This document shows, in pieces, positions 21,700 to 34,181 of a stretch of DNA of 64,000 nucleotides (positions within the stretch are counted from its first letter, which is position 1; every line of letters starts with the position of its first letter). The DNA is from Hanleya hanleyi. Lineage: Eukaryota > Mollusca > Polyplacophora > Lepidopleurida > Hanleyidae. A program made the position numbers and the translations under genes. The DNA lies in contig JAVTVY010020333.1 in NCBI GenBank assembly GCA_036873755.1, positions 1 to 64,000 on the forward strand. Reading direction: 5' to 3'. The notes beneath the pieces were generated by a model, which worked only from the letters and a program-made list of their open reading frames with translations, had not been told where the DNA came from and ran no database searches.

Positions 21700-22330
21700 T
21701 GTAAGACTGACCCTGAGGTCGTGTGTATCCATTTCAGCCTACTTTCGCAAATTATAGGGGGGAATTCCCCGAAAACACCACCACGTGATGTCGTCAGCCA
21801 ATCAGCTAAACTCAACCGACGTAACCCCAAAGCAACCCGCCATTTGGAGTCATGTGTTGTCTTACTTGTTCAAAATTACAGATCTACATCACCTCTGGGA
21901 TGATACGGAAGTTATTCATATCTGTATCTTTTGTAAGCTCAGACAACATATGTTTCAGAAGTAGTATAAAAAGCCTGTAATTTGCCAGATTTCTCGAGTC
22001 TGTTCTCCGCCGGACGAAGACCGAACAAGTAAACGATAAAGTATCGGATATCGCTCCTTAATAATGGTGACACACAATTCGCAAGCCATCTCATGGATGG
22101 CGAATTGTACGCAAATGACAAATGATGTGAACACTCAGACAGAGGGGCACGAATGTGGGATGCGCGGCACGAGACTAGATCGCAGCTGTGGAAATTGGCT
22201 ACATTATTCCTCGCACTCATAGCGAATGTTTGGTTGGTTGTTTTTTTCTGAACAAGATCGATATTACAGACAGTCTGAATACATTTGAAAGGAATAAAAT
22301 GGGCAGTAATTCGGATGTGGAAATGTAGCT
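21700..22330. repeat. Block shared in inverted orientation with 44.3-44.8 and 56.5-57.1 kb
   Basis: Words such as CACGTGATGTCGTCAGCC, TGATACGGAAGTTATTCATAT and AAACGATAAAGTATCGGATA recur in the reverse complement at 44,400-44,720 and 56,580-56,980, and directly in units 3 and 4. The frames seen on both strands (e.g. 21,612-21,830 and 21,939-22,220) are not supported as genes. Confidence 0.7.
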
Positions 22331-23103
22331 TTAAAATGTAACTTAAAACACTTATCAGCTGTCGCTAAATTATAACATCAAAAATAACATCCAATTCATT
22401 AACAAAAATCTGTCAATTTTAATTAATCGTCTACTATGGAGTGGGTACAAGAATCAAGTTTGATACGCGTAAATTTTCTTTTGGCAGCGTGTAGAGTAAA
22501 CTGAACTAATACCACTACTTCGTGATATTTAGTGCTAATATATCACACTTGAAATAACTTTGTCCTCATATAAAGCTCCATAATACCAAAGGTCACACTC
22601 TGCTAATGACGTCAGTAATGCCAGACTAAGAACAAATTGTGACATTAGGTGGCGGAGCAGAGCCTGTAGATCTTGTCACCTCCCTCAATATAAAATTCTT
22701 CACATAGAATGGCCGGAAAGATCGGGTGTGGATGAAAACATGACAATAATCATGAAGGTGATCGCCAACGCCTGAAAAACACTCCACACATACTGAAATG
22801 TAGTTTTAAAATGTGACTTAAAATATTTATCATTTGCTGCTAAATGAAAACATCGAAAATTATAAGCGTTTGGTATTGATCTTGTTTTATTGTAAGATGG
22901 TCTACGTACACACCACACAAACACCACTCAGCATTCAGGCACATTATATTCACAGATTCATTACCAATGGTTACCTTCATTCAGATCAAATAGTCACCTT
23001 CATTCAAATCATATACACGTACTGCTCATCAAAACAAGTATTCGACCAATTCTTAATGAGATCACACAGAAACAGGGGTAGCACTAGACAGCAAAAATAT
23101 AAA

Positions 23104-25000
23104 TTACATATATGGGTACATCAAAGAAGGGGCAGGTTGTCTAAAAAATGGCGAGACCGGAACCGACGTCATCATGGAAGAAGATTGTGGCATCATGGGA
23201 AATGGACGATGATGGATAGTTGTATAATCTTTAGCACCGCTCACGTGATTGGCTGGCGTTGATGTCGGAAAGGCGGGATACATTGGTTTTGGGGCGTTAA
23301 GACCGGCATTGGACACATATACTGAGCTGGAATTCACGGACATGTGGGGATTGTAAACAGGGGATGCGGCGTTCTTCTTCCTCCATCGGGCTCTCCTGTT
23401 CTGAAACCATACCTGAAATAAAATGCAGAAGAATGAGAGTCAATTTCCATGTTATTCTATGCACACCAAGTTTCGCGCCAGTGTTGATGTGAATGAAGGC
23501 TGTATGCTTGAATTGTTATTTGATTCAACGAATATAATGCCAGCATATTGTACTATTTCGAAATATCATATAAAATACCTTAATTTTCTGTTCTGCGACG
23601 TCCAGTTGGAGAGAGAGTTCCTCCATCTTGTCACAGTCCGGGTAGGCGTTCTCGTTGAAGTTAGTTTCCAGGATTTTCAACTGATCAGCCTTGTAGTTTG
23701 TTCTGGATTTCTTCTTCTTTGTCGGCACCGCAGACTCTGTTGTTGACTCTGGAGATGTAGAACTGGGCGGGATAGGTATTAAATGTGGCCGAGGTGGTAA
23801 CAACGTCTTGTCGCAGTCAGAACGGCCAGCACTGGTAATGCTAGTTGATATACTGTAGAGGGAGTCATTGTCAACAGCAGGCTGGAATTCCCTGGTGCTC
23901 TCGAACTTTGAACAGACGGAAGAATGTATAGAATTCACAGTATAGGGGGAGCCACAGTTGCTGCCGTTGGATGACCGGTAGCCACTGGTATTGTCGAGTG
24001 ATGATATTGATCGTGTCTCTGGACTGATGGTAATAGGTGAGACATTATTGTTGTTTAGCTGGCAGGGGGAGCTACTGGTACTCGCGTCATTGCTTTGGCT
24101 TGGTGACTTGTTGCTGACTACATCAATTAGCTCTTCTGAAAAGAATAAATATATATATATATATATTAATTTGGGAAAGCAGGTTAAATATCATAATGTG
24201 TCGATGAACCATGCATAGGTAACTTTATGGCAAGGAACGTTAAGTAACCTAGAAAATGTGTTTTTTGGAGGTTTACTATATCTGATCTAGATCTAAAGAA
24301 GATTATCTTTTGAATACCGATACAACACTGGCGATAAAGATACAAAAGGTTATCTGACCGTTTATGTATATCGCCTTACCTTCTATCTCATCTCCGGAGG
24401 GTGTGGACATCGGTTGAAGAGGAGATGTCTGGTTATCATGTGCACTGTGATGCTCAGTTATCGGCAGACATGAATTCTGGAATCTACATGGATTCTGGAA
24501 TGGATAGAATGGGTACTGTGTCTGGAACGGGAACTGTCCTTCGGACGGGTACTGGCTCTGGTATGGATACTGAGTCTGGTATGGGCGCTGGGCGTTGTAC
24601 GGATAATAGCTCTGTGGTGTACACTTCGGCGGTTCTTTGTTCCCAGGGCTTATTTCCAACGACTCCATTGTTCCAATACTGTGGAATGTTGGAAAACTAT
24701 TTCGTTGGCCATTTGAACTCTGTAAATAATAAAAAATAGAAGTCAGTTAATTCAATTTTGCTAACTTCCGGTACATGTATATATTGATGTCAGATAAAGA
24801 GATGACTTTAAAAAAATCTAGATTATCATGACATTCTTTTCCTCAAATTATATACTGCTCTTTATCGGTCAGAGAAGTTAAATGTGTTTTTCACCAAAAA
24901 AAATAATTTATCAAAACCGTAAGTGATATAAAGTTCGACTCACCAGATAACCAAAATTTCCCTTCACTTTTGGTCCTTGAGAATTCTGTATCATTTCCAT
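23104..25000 (-). CDS. PRD-like homeobox protein, copy 2 (intact, four exons, 420 aa)
   Basis: Exons: 25,000-24,944, 24,719-24,380, 24,135-23,579 and 23,412-23,104, with donors GTGAGT, GTAAGG and GTATTT and CAG acceptors. The 1263 nt give 420 residues with no stop. The layout matches copy 1: a short N-terminal exon (MEMIQNSQGPK), a Tyr/Pro/Gln-rich exon 2, a Ser/Asn-rich exon 3 ending in homeodomain residue 46 (Lys), and exon 4 with VWFQNRRARWRKK and a Met/Pro tail. Intact key homeodomain residues and splice sites make it a candidate functional transcription factor. It is far closer in sequence to copy 3 than to copy 1, in line with the unit duplication order. Intron 2 contains a short TA microsatellite next to the exon 3 acceptor. 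Promoter elements were not identified. Confidence 0.87.
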
Positions 25001-26366
25001 CTGGATAAGCAAACAGCGAAGAGCGAATATTCTACCGTATGCAGGACGAATTATATGATAATCAGATCAATGTAGATAAGATACTGATGGCTCTACAATT
25101 ACCGGTTCTTTATAGTATCAATCACCGGTCAGATCATCAAGAGTAAAGACTCTCACTTCTCAAGTCAATGATCAATTGAAAATGGACTGACAACTAAACA
25201 ATCCAATCGACTGTCATTTAGATAAAGACAAAAGGTAATCCAGTCACACTCCCATATACTTGATTGCTCGAGAGAAAACAATGATTATGAAGTTTGTTGT
25301 TTACTGACTTAATCTCCGTCATTTGAAATTGTATATGACAATTTTACCAGTCCGATCCTAACAGATTAATCTAGATTATGACAATGTAAATCATTACTGA
25401 AGAAAATCATTCTTTGCTATCGTTGAAACAAGATTCTGAGTAATACAACAAACTCTGGGCCTCTGCGCGTAAACGCAGTGAAATTCGACCCTCTTGTCGG
25501 TACCCTTATCAATTGAACATAAAACAATTTGAAATCTACAATATACAAATGCTGAATATTTTAATAACTTTAAAATCCAATAGAATTTGTTGGTGTTGCA
25601 GCCCCTATGACTGTTTAGGAAAGACATATATTCCTTGAAAAGCACGCAAAGTTCGAAACTGCAGTCGGAATAGAATGATGTAGAAAATCAAGAAGGCTAT
25701 TTGTTATTTTTACTTATACACCTTCTCCACATCAGAAGACCGCTCTTTATATAAATATATATATATATATATCTCTCTCTCTCTTTATATATTATATTAT
25801 AAAATATAATATAGATATTATAATAATGATGATATTATATATAGATAGTATAGAGCTCTTGCATTAATATATTTTGTGACAACCCTTAGACTTCAATGTT
25901 ATCAAATTATTCGAAATTTATATATTATAAATTTCGAATTACGTCATGTTCACTTGATAAAGGTCCCGGCAAGAGGTTCGAAAGCTCCTGCATTAAATTG
26001 CAGGATTTGTAGTATTATTCAAGATCTCACGTAGTGAAAGCCGTGATGGCCGAGTGTTTTAGAGCACTTGAGTTTACTGCTGACGATTTGTTGCCAAACT
26101 GAGGGCGCGGGTTTGAGTCATGCAAGGGATGACCCATCCTGCACGCAGTAGGTGTGCTTTAACTAAGGAAGTGCATGCTAAATATAATTGGATATTAAAA
26201 TAATGAAATACTCATCCTGAAACTACTTGGTGATGGTAGAGTGTGGTACATAGGTTATGTATGGAATACATATTGACAGATATTATCAAATAAGACAACT
26301 GGATAACAAAATTATTTAAACAGGTTAATCTGAATAGCGACTTTTCCGCCGATAGGATTAGCACGG
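25001..26366. other. 5' flank of homeobox copy 2
   Basis: Non-coding and shared with units 1 and 3. It includes a TA/CT microsatellite block (25,750-25,810) and an AT-rich palindromic stretch (25,830-25,860). It ends at the RT insertion point. Confidence 0.6.
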
Positions 26367-27355
26367 CACCAATGGGTACTAATTGTGCACCCCTGTTGGC
26401 TGACCTGTATCTGTTCTCTTATGAATATGACTATATGCTGGCGCTTTCAAAAACCGATCCACTCAAAGCCCGTTCCTTCTCATTCACCAAACGCTATATA
26501 GACGATCTTCTCGCTGTGGATAATCGCTATATAAATGACGCAGTGAAGGATATATATCCACCTTCACTAGTTTTGAAGGAAACTACAGATAGCCCTACAG
26601 GCACATCTTATTTAGATATCTACCTCTATAAAAATGAAGCGGGCATTCTCTCTCGTCGACTTTATGACAAAAGAGATGATTACAATTTCGACATCGTAAA
26701 CTATCCCTTTCTGGATAGTAATATTCCAGTGGGACCTGCATATGGCGTATACATATCTCGCTTAGTAGCATTTGCTAGATCCTGTGTTAAATGTGATGAT
26801 TTTAATCAACGTCACAAAACATTGTTGCAGAAACTTATAAAACAGGGCTATTCCACCAAGCGCCTCCACTCAAAGTTTCTCAAATTTGGCGATACATATC
26901 GCATGCTGATAGCAAAATACGAACGTAGCGTGCAAGATCTATGGCGCTACGTTTCGTAACTTGTGTCTAATTCCGCTTAACCCGGGGCTAGGGGCCGTAT
27001 GAACCCATGTACTTCAAGATCCTCATGGTACTCATATGAACAGTCACAATCAAAGCGTGACTGAGATACATCATTTTTTAGATGACGACTCTATAACGAA
27101 TATTATGGATTAAGAGTACTGATCAGCGATACGGATTTGATATTTTTGGAACATCATGATGTCTTGCCGGCATCATTGAAAACTGTTGACCGCTTCTCTC
27201 TTGCAGGAAACAAGCCTATGTTTATGTATACTTTTGTCTTTTTGAATTTGGTGCTAATACTGTTATATGGAAATGGAATAGGTCTTTGGATTATGGACGC
27301 GGATATTCTCTAATGGACGACGGCTGGATTATGAATGACGGACTAGACGCTTGTA
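26367..27355 (+). mobile_element. 5'-truncated retroelement insertion, only in unit 2
   Basis: Units 1 and 3 read GCACGGTGTGACTTGATCGTG. Unit 2 has GCACGG, then about 990 bp, then TTGATCGTG, so the insertion replaced about seven bases (TGTGACT). No target duplication is seen. The insert carries the RT fragment at 26,372-26,959 and an untranslated tail with ATTATGGACGCGG and GGACGACGG repeats, similar to the sequence at 6243-6320. Confidence 0.8.
26372..26959 (+). pseudogene. Reverse transcriptase C-terminal fragment (YIDD box)
   Basis: The 195-residue frame starts MGTNCAPLLADLYLFSYE, a canonical RT block B' at the insertion edge, so the N-terminal half is missing. The catalytic box is KRYIDDLLAVD, with both aspartates present. 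It is followed by TSYLDIYL, YDKRDDYNFDIVNYP and NIPVGPAYGVYISRLVAFAR. This pattern belongs to a common animal retroelement family, Penelope-like or a related non-LTR type. I cannot fix the clade. There are no internal stops, which suggests a recent arrival, but it cannot be functional alone. Confidence 0.75.
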
Positions 27356-28043
27356 ATTGATCGTGTCACAGCAATATAAAGAGATTATTCCCGAGAATGA
27401 ACTCGATTATTAGGCCTATTGTAGAGCAATGATGAGTTATTTGTTATATCTGATGTGATTGGCCGATACTATTGTGCTGATGACATTTGATTTTAACTGA
27501 TTCTCTCGTCGTTCCCCGAATATGAGTTGTCCTAGCCAGTACATGAACAATTATATAATAAAGTCCATAATCATTAAATTAAACCTGGCATGGCAATATA
27601 CCATAAGGCAGAGTATATTCTCACTGGCCTGGTATATCCTGGTATGATCCATTATCAAATTCGTATAGGAGCAGCTTCTATTTGAGGGCTCACAGCAGCA
27701 CACTCCATAATTGTGTGAGTGTAGGGGTGGAAATATCTAGAAGAATTGACCAAAACCAAGAGGGCAAACCCTCTAATAGGTCAACCTGCGGCATCGAAAG
27801 CTACTGATGCGATCACTCAATGGCCATTATTTCTAAACTCAATTTATCATTCATTTAGCAGTGAATTATGAAGATTTATTTTTTAACTGAAGTGAATTCA
27901 CTATGATTCCAGCCTAGCGCGGTACCAAATTTCTCTTCTTTCGTCAGATGTGTCCTCTCGTTGGAAGCAAGACATATAGATACAATATTATGAATAACTT
28001 GTGGCTAGAACTACGGAAGTGCTTACAAAATAGAGAATTAAGG

Positions 28044-28633
28044 TGTAATGTCGCGTTCAGCAATATTTCAGCTATATAGCGACGAACAAACAAAATTCTA
28101 AGAACTCAAGTCACTAACTTAGTAATCCAACGCATTTAAAACATACACACATTAAAACTTATGTAACAGCCCTATTTCTCTCAAATAACCCAAGATGCAA
28201 TCCTCCCTCACCCGACTAAAAAGATCTTCCAAAGTAGTCGCCCGATAAAAAGTATCTCTTACAATCTTAAAATCTATGCATCCGATAAGAATATGTTTCA
28301 CCGTGAGATCATCATGGCATAGAACACACCTTGGGACATGCTCTTTTCTTAGTAAAATTTCGTGAGTTAATCGTGTATGGCCGATTCCACATCGCCTGAT
28401 TTTGATCGCATGGTTTGATCGAAATGTTTCCGGCTGTTCAGATGAGTATAGCCTACTCTTTTTTTTTTTAACTCATTAAGTTTGTTATTATTCACAGCAT
28501 CCGATAAAGATTGAAACAGCCGTCTCACATAAGTACAGATAGAGGACCTGAAATCGCTATATGGGATTCCAACAGGATCAATCTCATAATCTGGGGCTGC
28601 CTTAGTCATCCTATCAGCCTCGAACTTTACCAA
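28044..28633 (-). pseudogene. LINE C-terminal fragment, unit 3 copy, frameshifted
   Basis: It corresponds to 19,376-19,958. The frame starting at 28,633 is broken near 28,390-28,410, where extra bases (TTTTGATCGCATGG for ATGG) enter the RRCRIGH region. The zinc-finger end continues in another frame to about 28,164. The A-run near 28,465 also differs from unit 2. Confidence 0.65.
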
Positions 28634-28760
28634 CTTCTACAATTTACGGAGAGAACGCTTCGTCACTTCCACTGGATCTTTGATGAAATGTAGGGACTGA
28701 TTTTTTATCCTTTTGGTCACAGCGAACGCACCGTTACCACATGATGGCGTAATGTAAATT

Positions 28761-29271
28761 ATTATACCTCACTGTGTATTCGTTTATTTTAATTGGTTGA
28801 GACACCATCACGTGATATTCCGCAATTCTCGATGTCTTATGGAAAAAACAGCTCGTCAATGTGATGTCCCACGATCTCGCGCCGATATCACACGATCACG
28901 CGCTGACGTCACACGGCAGAGGCAATGTCACACGGTCTCGCGCAGTTATCGCCCGTGAACAGACTCTTTCGTAGCATTGTCGTATGTTGTGCTGTCATTC
29001 CGCTGTAATCACGATGGCGTGTACAGACAGAAAGCGTTTTACGTTAGGTTTTCGCTGCCTTGGTTTTTCTCTTTACACTGTAGGTCTATTTGTATTGTTT
29101 ATGGCTTTTTTCGGTATAATAAAACAGATATTGCATGCTTTGAGGTGTGATATCACGATTTGTCAGCTCTCGAAGGTGATGTTCAACTCGTGCTCCGCAC
29201 TCGTTGAACATCACCTTCTCGAGCTGACAAATCGTGATATCACATCTCACAGCATGCGATATCTGTATAAT
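28761..29271. mobile_element. 511-bp hairpin MITE (unit 3)
   Basis: The terminal inverted repeats are ATTATAC and GTATAAT, flanked by ATT on both sides. Unit 2 lacks the element (about 20,073-20,085). The right part is a near-perfect hairpin: 29,124-29,188 and 29,203-29,267 are about 65-bp arms around a short loop (GTGCTCCGCAC). The left part has repeated CACGATCTCGCGC-type words and a CACGTGATA site. The frame 28,984-29,301 runs through the hairpin and is not a gene. Confidence 0.8.
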
Positions 29272-32200
29272 ATTACACCCGTTTTGAGAAGAGAAATATA
29301 GTTCCTAGGTAAAACGATTATTCAGGCTATGCAAAATAGAAATTATATATAAAACAAAATAATAATACACAGAATATTGCACGAAAACGCTTCGATATCG
29401 CAAATATTTTTCTCGAAAAGTATTTGTCAAATTCAAGCGTAACCATGTAATATCCTCTGCATATATCATTGGTGATATCACAAGATGACACCAACATGCA
29501 TCATTGTGAAGAATACGGAACTTACCCGGACCCAAACTAGTAAAAATCTTCAAATCGTTTTCAAGTTTAAATTTCCGTCTTTTTCACCAGAATACGAGCT
29601 GAAGATTATTATAAGCCTAATATTTTTCAGCAGAGTCGTTCGTCAACTTATCAGGCAGATATTATTTTTCGCTTTGGTCGTCATTGTTGAAGATGAGGGC
29701 ATGCAGCCTGGAGTCCGTCGCATTAATAGAAAATTAAAACCAGAATCTTCAATTAAAAAACGTAACGTAAAATATTACACCCGTTTTGAGAAGAGAAATA
29801 TAGTTCTGAGGTAAAACGATTATTCAGGCAATGTAAAATGGAAATTATATATAAAACAAAATAAATAATACACAGAATATTGCATGAAAACGCTTCGATA
29901 TCACAACTATTTTTCTCGACAAATATTTGTTTTATTCAAGCATGACCATGTAATATCCTCTGCTTAATCATTGGTGACATCACTAGAGGACACCAACATG
30001 CATCCTTATGAAGAATACGTCACATACTCGTTCCCCGCTATAATATGCTAGCAGAAATCCTCAAGCCGTTTCCAAGTTTAGATTTCCATCATTTTAACCA
30101 AAATACAAGCTGAATATTAATATAGGCCAAATAGTCGTTTGTCAACTTATCACGCAGATATCGTTTTTCGCTTTGGTCGTCATTGCTGCGGACGAGGGCA
30201 GCCTAGAGTTCGTCGTTTTAATAGAAAATTAAAACTAGAATTTTCAATTAAAAACCCAAATATTCAATAGCTTTTTTGCAACCCCATATTTCTGTCCACA
30301 AACTAGCCTCGTCTTGTGTTAGCTGATGAAGGCAATTTTATCCGCCTTCGGAGCTAAACGACATTGTTGTTCATCATGTATTTTGTGAGGACAAGTCTCG
30401 GCAGTCGCCATCTTTATTCAAATATCAACTAGATAATACGGATTAGGTGAGGTTCTCCTCCGTAATTCTAGTATCTCTGTTACGCGACCAGTCATCAAAA
30501 ATGCATTAGTAATTGCCAATGAGAACACAGTGTATCTAGCTCCCTATACATCCGTCACAGGGGTATGATACGGTGACTCCGTTGTAAGATTGGCAGATTC
30601 TTCCACATAAAAGGTTTGCAGTACTTTTCGTTTCTCTATGATAACCTCTATAAGACGTTGAATGGAGCACCAATATACAATTGAGTGGCGTTATAATCTA
30701 TTAACCCTATCTGGCCTGGGCTTTTGGGGACCTGTCCAGGCCTTGCGGGGGGAGGGAGAACCCCTAATTATTTTTCTTACCCCTTGAGCTAGGGTGTTAA
30801 ACAGTCAATGGAATTATCAGTTGCTAGTGTTTTCTCAAGAAACCGGACACAAAGGTGCAACCTGTAACCATCTCGATGTAAGACTGACCCTAAGGTCGTG
30901 TGTATCCATTTCAGCCTACTTTCGCAAATTATAGGGGGGAATTCCCCGAAAACACCACCACGTGATGTCGTCAGCCAATCAGCTAAACTCAACCGACGTA
31001 ACCCCAAAGCAACCCGCCATTTGGAGTCATGTGTTGTCTTACTTGTTCAAAATTACAGATCTACATCACCTCTGGGATGATACGGAAGTTATTCATATCT
31101 GTATCTTTTGTAAGCTCAGACAACATATGTTTCAGAAGTAGTATAAAAAGCCTGTAATTTGCCAGATTTCTCGAGTCTGTTCTCCGCCGGACGAAGACCG
31201 AACAAGTAAACGATAAAGTATCGGATATCGCTCCTTAATAATGGTGACACACGATTCGCAAGCCATCTCATGGATGGCGAATTGTACGCAAATGACAAAT
31301 GATGTGAACACTCAGACAGAGGGGCACGAATGTGGGATGCGCGGCACGAGACTAGATCGCAGCTGTGGAAATTGGCTACATTATTCCTCGCACTCATAGC
31401 GATTGTTTGGTTGGTTGTTTTTTTTCTGAACAAGATCGATATTACAGACAGTCTGAATACATTTGAAAGGAATAAAATGGGCAGTAATTCGGATGTGGAA
31501 ATGTAGCTTTAAAATGTAACTTAAAACACTTATCAGCTGTCGCTAAATTATAACATCAAAAATAACATCCAATTCATTAACAAAAATCTGTCAATTTTAA
31601 TTAATCGTCTACTATGGAGTGGGTACAAGAATCAAGTTTGATACGCGTAAATTTTCTTTTGGCAGCGTGTAGAGTAAACTGAACTAATACCACTACTTCG
31701 TGATATTTAGTGCTAATATATCACACTTGAAATAACTTTGTCCTCATATAAAGCTCCATAATACCAAAGGTCACACTCTGCTAATGACGTCAGTAATGCC
31801 AGACTAAGAACAAATTGTGACATTAGGTGGCGGAGCAGAGCCTGTAGATCTTGTCACCTCCCTCAATATAAAATTCTTCACATAGAATGGCCGGAAAGAT
31901 CGGGTGTGGATGAAAACATGACAATAATCATGAAGGTGATCGCCAACGCCTGAAAAACACTCCACAAATACTGAAATGTAGTTTTAAAATGTGACTTAAA
32001 ATATTGATCATTTGCTGCTAAATGAAAACATCGAAAATTATAAGCGTTTGGTATTGATCTTGTTTTATTGTAAGATGGTCTACGTACACACCGCACAAAC
32101 ACCACTCAGCATTCAGGCACATTATATTCACAGATTCATTACCAATGGTTACCTTCATTCAGATCAAATAGTCACCTTCACTCAAATCATATACACGTAC

Positions 32201-32281
32201 TGCTCATCAAAACAAGTATTCGACCAATTCTTAATGAGATCACACAGAAACAGGGGTAGCACTAGACAGCAAAAATATAAA

Positions 32282-34181
32282 TTACATATACGGGTACATC
32301 AAAGAAGGGGCAGGTTGTCTAAAAAATGGCGAGACCGGAACCGACGTCATCATGGAAGAAGATTGTGGCATCATGGGAAATGGACGATGATGGATAGTTG
32401 TATAATCTTTAGCACCGCTCACGTGATTGGCTGGCGTTGATGTCGGAAAGGCGGGATACATTGGTTTTGGGGCGTTAAGACCGGCATTGGACACAGATAC
32501 TGAGCTGGAATTCACGGACATGTGGGGATTGTAAACAGGGGATGCGGCGTTCTTCTTCCTCCATCGGGCTTTCCTGTTCTGAAACCATACCTGAAATAAA
32601 ATGCAGAAGAATGAGAGTCAATTTCCATGTTATTCTATGCACACCAAGTTTCGCGCCAGTGTTGATGTGAATGAAGGCTGTATGCTTGAATTGTTATTTT
32701 GATTCAACGAATATAATGCCAGCATATTGTACTATTTCGAAATATCATATAAAATACCTTAATTTTCTGTTCTGCGACGTCCAGTTGGAGAGAGAGTTCC
32801 TCCATCTTGTCACAGTCCGGGTAGGCGTTCTCGTTGAAGTTAGTTTCCAGGATTTTCAACTGATCAGCCTTGTAGTTTGTTCTGGATTTCTTCTTCTTTG
32901 TCGGCACCGCAGACTCTGTTGTTGACTCTGGAGATGTAGAACTGGGCGGGATAGGTATTAAATGTGGCCGAGGTGGTAACAACGTCTTGTCGCAGTCAGA
33001 ACGGCCAGCACTGGTAATGCTAGTTGATATACTGTAGAGGGAGTCATTGTCAACAGCAGGCTGGAATTCCCTGGTGCTCTCGAACTTTGAACAGACGGAA
33101 GAATGTATAGAATTCATAGTATAGGGGGAGCCACAGTTGCTGCCGTTGGATGACCGGTAGCCACTGGTATTGTCGAGTGATGATATTGATCGTGTCTCTG
33201 GACTGATGGTAATAGGTGAGACATTATTGTTGTTTAGCTGGCAGGGGGAGCTACTGGTACTCGCGTCATTGCTTTGGCTTGGTGACTTGTTGCTGACTAT
33301 ACATCAATTAGCTCTTCTGAAAAGAATAAATATATATATATATATATTAATTTGGGAAGGCAGGTTAAATATCATAATGTGTCGATGAACCATGCATAGG
33401 TAACTTTATGGCAAGGAACGTTAAGTAACCTAGAAAATGTGTTTTTTGGAGGTTTACTATATCTGATCTAGATCTAAAGAAGATTATCTTTTGAATACCG
33501 ATACAACACTGGCGATAAAGATACAAAAGGTTATCTGACCGTTTATGTATATCGCCTTACCTTCTATCTCATCTCCGGAGGGTGTGGACATCGGTTGAAG
33601 AGGAGATGTCTGGTTATCATGTGCACTGTGATGCTCAGTTATCGGCAGACATGAATTCTGGAATCTACATGGATTCTGGAATGGATAGAATGGGTACTGT
33701 GTCTGGAACGGGAACTGTCCTTCGGACGGGTACTGGCTCTGGTATGGATACTGAGTCTGGTATGGGTGTTGGGCGTTGTACGGATAATAGCTCTGTGGTG
33801 TACACTTCGGCGGTTCTTTGTTCTCAGGGCTTATTTCCAACGACTCCATTGTTCCAATACTGTGGAATGTTGGAAAACTATTTCGTTGGCCATTTGAACT
33901 CTGTAAATAATAAAAAATAGAAGTCAGTTAATTCAATTTTGCTAACTTCCGGTACATGTATATATTGATGCCAGATAAAGAGATGACTTTAAAAAAATCT
34001 AGATTATCATGACATTCTTTTCCTCAAATTATATACTGCTCTTTATCGGTCAGAGAAGTTAAATGTGTTTTTCACCAAAAAAAATAATTTATCAAAACCG
34101 TAAGTGATATAAAGTTCGACTCACCAGATAACCAAAATTTCCCTTCACTTTTGGTCCTTGAGAATTCTGTATCATTTCCAT
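32282..34181 (-). pseudogene. PRD-like homeobox copy 3, disabled by a 2-bp insertion
   Basis: Exons: 34,181-34,125, 33,900-33,561, 33,316-32,758 and 32,590-32,282, with all splice sites kept. Exon 3 is 559 nt rather than 557. An extra TA near 33,299-33,302 turns the GAT GTA GTC codons into GAT GTA TAG, so translation would stop at 33,297-33,299, before the homeodomain. The remaining reading frame is otherwise open. The homeodomain also carries R53K (WFQNRKARWRK), a change at a DNA-contact position that is nearly invariant. Everything else is almost identical to copy 2, so the loss is recent. An internal start after the stop could give a shorter homeodomain protein, but that is unproven. Confidence 0.85.

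Larger units (their letters stand above)
18828..27556. repeat. Segmental duplication unit 2
   Basis: This 8.7-kb unit is repeated at very high identity as unit 3 (27,557-35,748) and partly as unit 4 (35,749-39,701). It starts near TGTCCATAAACATTAAATTAA. In order it holds a LINE fragment (-), two 510-bp tandem repeats, a retroelement-like tail, the 3' flank and body of the homeobox gene (-), its 5' flank, and a private RT insertion. Private insertions in each unit argue against an assembly artefact. Confidence 0.9.

Noticed and set aside
21612..22220. Small ORFs repeated in units 2, 3 and 4 on both strands
   Set aside because: They overlap each other on opposite strands, have no domain, and are decayed in the older copies at 44.5 and 56.7 kb.
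28984..29301. 105-aa ORF with hydrophobic N-terminus, also at 37,175
   Set aside because: It runs across the MITE hairpin and out of the element; no gene is likely.
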